Below are positions 55,427 through 64,000 of a stretch of DNA of 64,000 nt, in pieces. The notes under the pieces are model-generated. The model saw nothing but the letters and a program-made list of their open reading frames with translations. It had not been told where the DNA came from and made no database searches. A program made the position numbers and the translations under genes. Position 1 is the first letter of the stretch; the number at the start of each line of letters is the position of its first letter. This DNA comes from Amaurobius ferox (lineage: Eukaryota > Arthropoda > Arachnida > Araneae > Amaurobiidae), in contig OX578135.1 in NCBI GenBank assembly GCA_951213105.1, positions 165,034,750 to 165,098,749 on the forward strand. The letters run 5' to 3'.

Positions 55427-57183
55427 TTTAAAGTAAACAAAGATTTCATTTAAATATCCAAAATAAACAAATTTATTTTAATTTGATCCATTGGAAAGTG
55501 GACGGAAAATTCTATACCTTTATAACTTATAGAAAAATAAATATATATTTATAATTTAAATTATCGAAAAATAAACAAAGGATTTTATAAATTTAAAATT
55601 ATTGCAAGTAAACAAATGTATTTCAAATTTAAATTATCAAAAATAAGCAACAATATTTTGAAGTTTAAAATATCAAAATAAGCAATACTTTCTGATAATT
55701 TGAATTGTGAAAAGTAAACAAAATATTTTTAAATTTCAGTTATTGAAGAATAAACAAAAAATGTTTGAAATTTAAAAAATAAGGAATAAAAAAAGTTTTT
55801 TTTTTTTTTTTTTTTCAATTCAAATTAATAACAAATAAGCAAAATATGTTTAAATATTAATTAAGGAAGAAAGAATAAACAAAAGATTTTTGATATTTCA
55901 AGCTTTCCTCATGACAGCACAATATTTTTAAAATGGGATAATTTCGGTTATGCGTTAAGCGTATTTAAATTTGTATTTTCATTATTTTGCTGTTTGTTAT
56001 TGCTTGTATTTTATTTCATTCCATTCGTCCAGCAACCATACGCTTTCAGATCAAGAAAGACAGAAATCACGCCAAAATGGCTGTAATTATTTAAGATTGC
56101 CATCGGCAGTTAGTAAACTACAGAAGAAAATAGTGCAGAATGGAAAAGGAATACTGAATGATGCATATAAAAAATCGTCTGATTTATGAATCCCACCCAG
56201 TTGTGATGTTTTCTCCATGAATTCCATTACTCTATTAATAAATATTCATTGTGTTACTCTATTCAAAATATAAAGTGATCGTGTTATTGAATAGCGTACC
56301 GGCTTAGCAAAGCTAGCAGAGCATTAGCTTAGCTGAGTACAGGCCACATACGTATAAGCAAATTCGTTTCAGGGCAGCATTTTTCCTGCATGGATACCAG
56401 AATAAATTCTCGAACGGAGTCAGTGGGACTCTCAAACATCCTCCTCTGAATATAGATCCCAAGTAGGGAAGAAAAAAAAAATCGCGAAAAATCCAAAACT
56501 CCTTTCAGAAGCCGCACGTGTGCGCGCACATCCCAAAAATAACTCCGCTTAACCCGTTCCGGAGCGCGCCACTCGTTTACGCTACCTTCGTCCCATTCGA
56601 ATTGATTTGATGTTTATTCCGAGAAGGGATGAGGAAATAGTCACGAAAAAGTCCTCTCATTTTTTTTTCTTTCCCCACAAACTCCCGGGCCATTTTTTAA
56701 GTCGTGGAATTAAGGCCAAGGAGCAGCGGTAAATCGGCGCAACTCGTTCCTCTATATATGCGAGTGGGTCAGCATATGACCCGCGACCTCGCGAGGAAAA
56801 GGGACACGATTCGAAATGGTCAGTTCTGAAAGGTGTATTAAAAAACGGTCAGCATGGTTTCTTTTCACGTTTGTTTGAATTGCCCTTTCCCTTGTAAATG
56901 TGTCATAGCCTCGGAGTTTTATTTATTTATTTCTACACGATTTGCAAAGTTTTGTGTCTAAAGGAGATAATTGCTCTCTGTGGCATATAGAAGCAGAATC
57001 ATAACGGTAGAACCAACAGAAGCAGAATTCTTGTTTTTACTATTTTATGCCGAAGTTAAGAACAATAATTGTCCAATTTCAGCTCCGGGGTCAAATGCAT
57101 GCATAAAACGAACATTGCATAAGGTAACCATTCAGTATTTGAACCTTATTGGCACTCATTAAAAATATCTATAACAAAAAAAT
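55427..57183. other. No gene recognised
   Basis: 55430-55880 is low-complexity (irregular AATAAACAAA and poly-T). 56540-56820 is noticeably more GC-rich (GGAGCGCGCCACTCG, GACCCGCGACCTCGCGAGG), the kind of composition seen near promoters, but no exon or promoter element can be defined. ORFs at 55971 and 56329 lack domains. Confidence 0.4.
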
Positions 57184-57560
57184 CGGATGTGTCCAACTCA
57201 TTACTTTCACTACAGGTTAATAAATTTTTATATTGTAGATAAACGGTGGATTAAATTATAGCCTTTTGGTAACTGGATGTATTAGTTGACAATTGAAATA
57301 AGCTTACCAAGTTTGATGAACATAGCTTCATCGTTTTGGGAAATGTCGTCATCCTATGAAAATGGTAAACAGCCTAATATCTCGAGAATAGTTTGTTATA
57401 ATTCTTAGACAATGGTGCCTATTTATTTCTGGCTAAAAGTATTTGTAAAGTATTTACATTCGTTTAATAATATTGGACGAATTCTTTTACGATTTCTTTT
57501 TTATTTTTTGAACGAAAACGTGCGATTCCGGGAAATCGACGAATGTTAATGTTCGCTAAA
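57184..57560 (+). mobile_element. Diverged family C-like fragment
   Basis: ATCGGATGTGTCCAACTCAT then ACTTTCACTACAGG resembles the 5' end. AATATCTCGAGAATAG and ACAATGGTGCCTATTTATTT blocks also occur at about 14950-15005. Confidence 0.5.
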
Positions 57561-59519
57561 TGATACCATTTGCTTCTTAATAGACACATGTAAAATGATT
57601 TTTTTTTCTTTATAACAATTGAGGGTAATATATATTTTAATAATGTTTTTTATGTTCGAAAAAATATTTCGAAACACCTTTTGCGTTCCTTTTTTCCGAC
57701 CCCCCCCCTCCCCAAATTAATGGACTTAGCCTGACTTACAGTAGATGGGATTCAAGGCCTAATTGCATTTGGGACTTCCTACAAAACATTTTATTATTTA
57801 CTTATACCGTCAATAGTAAATATAATTTTAGAGCAAATAGCATAATGGGAATCTAGATCCCTATAAGATTGATTTTGCTGAAATATAGAACGATTTTGTT
57901 AAAATTTTCTTGCACGTCACTGATTATTCTCATTTATGTTTAAAACTTTTGGAAGCGTTGGGTCATTGTGAAAAAATTATGGGACTCCTTACTTTGAAAG
58001 TCTAGTATCCCCGCCCCGATGGCTCGTGCATAAATTAGACCCTGAATGGACTTCTGTTATTTGATAATGTAAATAATCCTACATAATTTCATTCGAATCA
58101 CTCCATTTGGTCGAGCGAGTTTCCTGTGGAAAAGCAAAGTTTCGTTTACAATATCTTGAGAAAGGCTTGTGAGAACTTCTAAATAAAGGTATTCATTTAT
58201 AACAATTTAATGTTCTTAAGAGCTGGATTACTTGATAATAGGAAACATGTTTACTTTACATATAGCATATTTATATTTTCTTTTTGACATATGTTTTTAT
58301 ATATTATATTTATAGTATATTTACACTTTTTTTTTTTATAAAATACGTTATAGGGTTTTTTTCTTCAATGCGAGCAAACCAAGAGTTACACGTAAAGGAA
58401 CTTACCTACCATGTGCTGGAGACTGCTAATATACAGCAGCGCAGGGTCCCCACAAAGGGGGGGGGGGTCAGTTGGGACCATGGTACTAGGGCCCGGCGAA
58501 CGATAGGGGCCCGTAAAAGTGTCGGGAGAAAAAAAAATTTAATGTTTGTGCATATGAATTTATAATAAAAATTCTTTTATGATACAATATCGCATATTTT
58601 GTGCTACTATAAAATTACAAGTGTAGAAAAGATAGAAAGCAAACGCAAGTTTTTTAAAACAATAAAAAAAAACCTAAAAATTGTTGAAATGAAACATGGG
58701 ATACATTAGGGAACTTGTTCTATTTCTTTGATTCCACATTTATTGCAAAAAAGTGAAAAGAAAAAAAAAAGACAGGGGCCCTTAACGTACAAAGAAGATG
58801 CCTTGTGCGCTATCTCATCAACAAGGGATCCGAAAACCGCGTGAGAAAACAATAAATACTTCCCATAAATTGCTCGACTTTGAAGGGAGGGCTAAGATCC
58901 TTTACAAGGCATAAAGAGCCCTCTTTGGTTCCCAAGGCAATAAAAATAATTGTTTGTTATTTAGCTTCCGAAATTTACAAGAACTAAACTGATGACAAGA
59001 AAAAAAAAGATTTATCCACAGAGAGTGAGCACTGTGCCATGGTCATCTCTTTGTCTGGAGGGGGGCTTTTCCACTCCCATACAGATAAGATCTTCCAAGA
59101 TCAGATCCAAGACGTTTGGTTTCGGGGTACCTGCCTCTAGGAGACTCATCCCCACATCGAATATAGCATGTCAGACCAAAGGTGTGATTTTTGTATAGCA
59201 TAGCAATATGCTGGTCTGCTTGATTGCTCCCCTCCGGTGGGCTGGAGTAAAGATCAGCTTGTAGATGTGTCCTAGACTTGGTTTATGCCTGCTCGGCTAG
59301 AAGAAGGGCGGGAAATGCGCAAGAGTGAGTCACATTAAAGATTTAAAGTACAGGAAACTAAGTTTAAAGTTAAATAATCACAAGGAATATGAGTTTAAAA
59401 ATTTACAATAAAAGTTTAAAAATTCACATAAGCAAGAGTTTATAAATTTAGAAAGTTAAAGTGTGTTAAATTAGTGAAGCTAGATTTTAAAAATTAAGAC
59501 GGGGATTTGTAAAGTACGT
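57561..59519. other. No gene recognised
   Basis: Mostly AT-rich with a C-run at about 57701 and a G-run at about 58459. The stretch 58990-59330 has more balanced composition (TCTGGAGGGGGGCTTTTCC) but no recognisable domain. Confidence 0.4.
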
Positions 59520-61097
59520 AACAGTGGTAAACAATAGTAGTATGGGTTTCGTCCAGAAAAGAGCACCAGGCGCGAAGCGCCTTTAATCTCCAATCTCTAG
59601 GTGTGGTTCTTATCTTCATACTGTGACATTATTTCATTTGCCCATAGTTGGAGGTTCGAGGTTTTTGATTTACTGTTTTTATTATTTGACTTAGCTCCTA
59701 GTGTGGCAGTTTGTTGCACATTTAGAGTTTGAGTAATTTTGGGGAGTTGATGCAGTTCTAAGGATTTCCTATCAATTTGGCAGTTTAAGGTTTAAGAACA
59801 TTTTTTAGAAAACATTGATCGAGTTTTAATTTAATATCAACTATTTAAGTTGGGACTTACCTAATTCCGATTTTCAATATTAAGTACCGCGCGGGGTCTC
59901 TTACGTGATTTGGCTTTGAGACGATCATAGTCATGCAGATTGAATAGTAGTTCATTTGGAGCAAACAGATGGCAGATTTTTATAGAATTTAAGCGCTAGC
60001 TTTTTAATTTGGGCTCTAACAGTTTTTATTTTGAAGTCTTTCCTAATTACCGAGTTTCTTAAGTATCTAGGAGCTTTCCTTATAATCCTTAGGGTTTTGT
60101 TTTGTTTTGTCTCTAGTAAGTCTATAGTAGTTTTACAGGCATATCCCCATACGGGTGCTGCATACAGCATTCCCGGGCGGATGACCGATTTATAAATTAG
60201 GAGTTTATTTTGATAACTTAGATTTCCGTTTCCTATCATTGGGTATAAGGCTCCTGTGGCCATATACGCTTTTTTGATTAAGTTCGTTACGTGCTGTTTC
60301 CAGGTTAGGTGGGAATCTATCGTTACACCTAGGTATTTAGTAGATTTTTCCGCTTTTAGGGCATGGTTGTTTATGTACAGAGGCGGCGGAGGTTTACGTT
60401 TTCTAGAGAAATAAATCCAATGACATTTATTGGGGTTTAATTTTATTCGCCATTTTTCCAGCCATGTTTGGAGTATGTATAAGTGTTGTTGTAGCTGTCT
60501 GTGCATTACTGAGACGTAAGGATGTTTTGCAAGTATCGCACTGTCGTCTGCATAGAGTGCCAGCTCCGTGTCTAGGGTCCTGGGGATGTCATTTAGATAT
60601 ATGTTAAAGAGTGTCGGGCCCAGGATGGATCCTTGCGGTACACTACTTTTAATGAGCTTGGGTGTAGACAAGTTATCTTTTACTCTAACTTGGAAGTGTC
60701 TGTTATTTAGGTATGAGATTAAAAGTTTGACAAGTGCGTCAGGGACTTTTAGAGTGATCAATTTGTATGCTAATCCACTGTGCCACACTTTATCAAATGC
60801 TTTTTGTATGTCAAGAAAAATCGCAGCTGTGGGTGTCTTACTATTAAGTCCAGAAGATATGTACTCTACCACTCTCAGCAATTGATGAGTGGTGGAGTGT
60901 TTTGGCCGAAATCCAAACTTCTCCGGAATGATAATATCATTCTCACTAAGGTGCGTGTTCAGTCTATTAAGAATTATTTTCTCAGTAATTTTACTAAGTG
61001 TCGGTAGTAAGCTGATTGGTCTGTAGTTGGCTGGAATTGTGGCATCCTCACCAGGCTTATGAATCGCTATAATTATCGCTTCCTTCCATTCAAGCAT
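59520..61097 (-). mobile_element. Jockey-type LINE, 5'-truncated, RT core and 3' region
   Basis: The coding part is 59952-61097; the 3' untranslated part probably runs to lower coordinates (about 59520), but no clear poly(A) marks the end. The endonuclease domain and ORF1 are missing upstream. Confidence 0.7.
59952..61097 (-). CDS. LINE reverse transcriptase, C-terminal 381 residues, intact core
   Basis: Starts within RT: PANYRPISLLPTLSKITEKI at residues 22-41 is the conserved fingers motif, AIFLDIQKAFDKVW (92-105) carries the motif A aspartate D96, SVPQGSILGPTLFNIYLNDI (152-171) is motif B, and LYADDSAIL (181-189) is motif C with YADD at 182-185. NPNKCHWIYFS and KYLGVTIDSHLTWKQHV follow, then thumb and C-terminal regions. 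There are no stops or frameshifts over 381 codons. Full-length Jockey proteins are about 900 residues with an N-terminal endonuclease, so this is a 5'-truncated insertion; the frame remains open a little upstream of the ATG but loses RT similarity. Probably not expressed, though recent. Confidence 0.9.
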   Translation of the reverse strand: MLEWKEAIIIAIHKPGEDATIPANYRPISLLPTLSKITEKIILNRLNTHLSENDIIIPEKFGFRPKHSTTHQLLRVVEYISSGLNSKTPTAAIFLDIQKAFDKVWHSGLAYKLITLKVPDALVKLLISYLNNRHFQVRVKDNLSTPKLIKSSVPQGSILGPTLFNIYLNDIPRTLDTELALYADDSAILAKHPYVSVMHRQLQQHLYILQTWLEKWRIKLNPNKCHWIYFSRKRKPPPPLYINNHALKAEKSTKYLGVTIDSHLTWKQHVTNLIKKAYMATGALYPMIGNGNLSYQNKLLIYKSVIRPGMLYAAPVWGYACKTTIDLLETKQNKTLRIIRKAPRYLRNSVIRKDFKIKTVRAQIKKLALKFYKNLPSVCSK

Positions 61098-62113
61098 CGC
61101 TTTCCTTCCTTCAGCAACTTGGTGATATTTGTATGAGGACTGGGCTGGCGATGTGCGGGCAAATGCTAGCCTCTTGAATTCCTATTGGCCGAGTCAGAAT
61201 CCGCAGCTGGAACCACCTCTGTCCACCAAAGTGGGCAGCTGTGGCGCCATCTACCGATGCCAAGGGGACCAAGAGGAGAAAACGTTGAAGTTTAGTACTT
61301 CAACTTAGGAAAAAGGAATTTTGGTGTGAAAGACTCTAGGAGACCCCGTCCTGGGAAACGACATACGACTCATTTCCTCCTTTCGTTGCGCAACCGTGGA
61401 AAGCAGAAAAATAGTATAAATAAATAAAAGAAACGAAATGGAATCATTTCTCTAGGAGAGAAGACGTGGCTTAGACCATACTGTGAGTTCCAAGGCTTTG
61501 ACGGGCATGCACTCAAACGTCTACCGGAGAGAAAAATAGATATGCACTTTATCAACGATACCTACAATTTTAATTTTTATGCGTTTGTTTGAAAATTCAC
61601 AAAATTAAAATAATGTAGTAATTAAAAGAAATGTGTCGTTAGAATACGAAGATATACACACATAATTAAGTATCAAATAATCTAAAATATACACCTTTCG
61701 ATGTATTTAAAATAAATAAACATAAGGAATTGTCCTACTGGTTCGATTCGTTCAAATATCATTGGAAAGAACGGTATTCGATCTCTCCGATGGTGTTAAA
61801 ATAGAAACTCTGTGACAAAATTTTAGATCGCTAAAGAACAGATTTGATATAAAATAACTAAAATACTTAAAATAAAAACTTCAATATAAAATAACTAAAC
61901 TAATACGTGTAAAAAAAATTCGCTGAGTCGTATTTGTCCGGGTCCTGAAGTAACTATCAAATTCCTTCGCTGTCCGCAGCTTAGATTTCCTGCAACAGAA
62001 TACACACCTTCTTATATTAAGTAAAATTAACTATTTGGTATCTCTATGGTGTGCTGAAATAGGGACCAGCTGATATAGAAGATCCAAACTGCTATTGCCT
62101 ATTTTAAAAAAAT
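61098..62113. other. No gene recognised
   Basis: Moderately GC-balanced to about 61400, then AT-rich. A small hairpin (GTTGAAGTTTAGTACTTCAAC) lies at about 61284. No domains. Confidence 0.4.
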
Positions 62114-63000
62114 CTGATGTGGGCAGCACATGACTCCCTTTATATAATTCAATGAATTTACTACTTTTACTATAAAAAAAAAAAAGGTTATTCTTATAGT
62201 AGATACTTCTATTCTTTCCAAGATATTGAATTTTCGTCAATTAGTCGTTATTTTCACTGATTTAGTATCATTTTTATCCATTTGACGAGATTTTCGTTAA
62301 TTTGGCAACATTTAAAAAAGTCGCCAAATCTCTCCAAGCGTTATGGACGGAGAAATAGGTTATTCTTGTATCAGATAAATGACTATTGGCGTTCAAATAC
62401 AAAAGTACTGCTCAAAGTATCGTTTCTCATGAATGGAACAAGCTAGATCCACGAGAATGATGTCACCCAATTTATCGTATGATGTTATATATGAAAAGTG
62501 AACAGATTTCTCAACAGTAAATATTTTTTTTTAATTTATGGGATTTTTGATAAATGTATTTGAAAAATATGCAATATCTCGAGAACGGTTCATGCTAGCG
62601 TTCTAAAGTTTATCTCAATCGTTTTCTAAGGGAAAATCACATAAGAAATATCTATTTGCGTAACTTTATTAAAGGTTTTGATTTTTTGATGATTTTTTTC
62701 AAAATTTCACTCGAAAATTTAGGAAGGTTCTAAACATTCGATTGTGTTTAAAAATATTAGACTTTCAGTATTCACAGACTGCAATTTTTGTACCAAATTT
62801 CATTCGAATTGTTCCATTCGTTCGTGAGATATCGTCTCCACAGACTCGCTGACACACACACACACGCAGACTTCACCTCAAAAATGCTCGATTCGTGATC
62901 AGGGATGCTTGAAACGTGCTCTCCCGTCAAAAACGTGAATTCAAATTTTCGACTTCGTTACAATACTTTCCTTATACATTATACTATGTATATAAGGAAA
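62114..63000 (+). mobile_element. Family C element
   Basis: CTGATGTGGGCAGCACATGA start, TTGACGAGATTTTCG and GTCGCCAAATC blocks, GAGAACGGTTCATGCTAGCG, short (CA)n, GATTCGTGATCAGGGATGC and the CTTTCCTTATACATTATAC...TATAAGGAAA hairpin end. Most complete copy of the family. Confidence 0.8.
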
Positions 63001-64000
63001 TTAAAAATCGTTTATCGCAAAAACCAGAAGCTTTGCATGAGATTTTGATACGAAAAATCGATTGATACACAAAATCAAAATATCTTATCCTGCTTTTATT
63101 AAAAGAGTGGCAATAGGAATAAAAGTTGATTAAATAATGATATTGGAAGATATTTTGGATAGATCTTTTTTTTTGTTTTTTTACTTTATTGATGAATATA
63201 TATTTACTTTTTTGTTTCTTAAGTGATTGTTATTACCGCTGTGTTTTACTATTTTGTAACTAGAGAATGCAATTTAAAATTATTTAAAAAGATTAAGCAA
63301 AAAGTATTTTATTACAGTAAAGTTTGTCGAAAATGAGTTGGATATGGGGGGCAGGGGGTAATCACTCCATTAATTAAAAAATTAATGGAGTGATCACTCC
63401 ATTATCCAAAATTAAATAGGGTTGGGTCATAACATAAGAAATAGGGTGCCACGGAATCAAATTATTTTATCAGAATTTTTATGGATAAGAAAAACCTTAA
63501 AGATGTTCGTCAATTTTGGGCCTGTACTTATTTCAGATCCATAAATATTTCACTAATCTGGTTAATAAATCGTATGTTTCTTACATGTAATTTGCATAGC
63601 ATTTTGCATCGTGATCTATATTTATTTACTGAGTAAGCCTCTCAGAGACAGGGAAATTAACAGTCTCAAGAAATTAAGTTGCAACTTTTTTACAGAGTTT
63701 TATTTTGTTTAACAGTGTACTGCGCTTAGCGTCAAAAACAGCCCTCTTTATAGAAGCGTGGCTCCGTTAAGCTCTGTCCTCTGATTAATACTTACCATAA
63801 GTGTGCAAAGTTTCAGACTTATAGGTCGGCGGGAGGCTTCTAGAGGGTCTAAAGAAACAAAATAATGTTCGACAATGATTATATATAGATTGCCTCTTCT
63901 CTTGTAAAATCATATTTCAACCACACGAGAAAATAAAATTTCACGCTGAGACTTCTATATAAAAGTTACGTATATGCAATTAGAAAATATATCTTATTTT
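63001..64000. other. No gene recognised; small perfect hairpin
   Basis: ATCACTCCATTAATT (63361-63375) and its complement (63380-63394) form a 15-bp hairpin, overlapping a second palindrome TGGAGTGATCACTCCA. Remaining sequence AT-rich without recognisable features. Confidence 0.5.

Noticed and set aside
60568..61007. Plus-strand ORFs of 105 and 75 codons
   Set aside because: Antisense to the intact LINE reverse transcriptase, which has clear motifs.

Overview
This 64-kb window looks like repeat-dominated intergenic DNA from a eukaryote, most likely an arthropod and plausibly a spider or other arachnid. The grounds are AT-rich sequence, no operons or dense genes, a Ty3/gypsy polyprotein of a style I associate with spiders and ticks, Jockey-type LINEs, Tc1, hAT and piggyBac-like DNA transposons, tRNA-headed SINEs and many minisatellites. 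I found no convincing host protein-coding gene. Almost everything that can be interpreted is a transposable element, a relic of one, or a repeat. The species assignment is inference.

Layout. 1-10 kb: dispersed repeats (called families A, C, D and E here), a foldback element with a 36-bp minisatellite core split by a SINE, two family C copies (one with an expanded 20-bp minisatellite), a LINE fragment and a 1-kb CT-rich satellite. 10.7-11.5 kb: a terminal-inverted-repeat element with a perfect 88-bp-arm TTAA-flanked MITE inside it. 12.6-14.5 kb: a second foldback element around 16 perfect copies of a 26-bp repeat, then a 5' fragment of 18S rDNA with probable external transcribed spacer. 15.8-22.8 kb: a composite family A/B repeat split by a 4.86-kb hAT element with an exact 8-bp target duplication. 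22.8-26.5 kb: family B elements in head-to-head inverted pairs. 27-28.8 kb: a second SINE, a possible Penelope-like terminal repeat with a hammerhead-like motif, and a decayed Jockey-type LINE. 28.9-43.7 kb: a second LINE copy broken by family A elements, one of which carries a tandem LTR retrotransposon array (LTR-internal-LTR-internal-LTR, 30889-40829). 45-50 kb: a mariner-like relic, a Tc1 pseudogene split by a 389-bp insertion, and more family B. 50-64 kb: further A, B and C copies, a gypsy RT scrap and a truncated LINE with an intact RT catalytic core (59952-61097, minus).

The strongest results are structural. The composite A/B repeat occurs twice in opposite orientation. One copy was hit by the hAT element and the other by the LTR retrotransposon, so each copy preserves the other's empty site. 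The three LTRs carry two diagnostic bases arranged exactly as unequal crossing-over between a 3' and a 5' LTR would leave them, with the middle LTR as the recombinant. The retrotransposon has gag and protease but its pol stops early in reverse transcriptase, so it is non-autonomous although very young.
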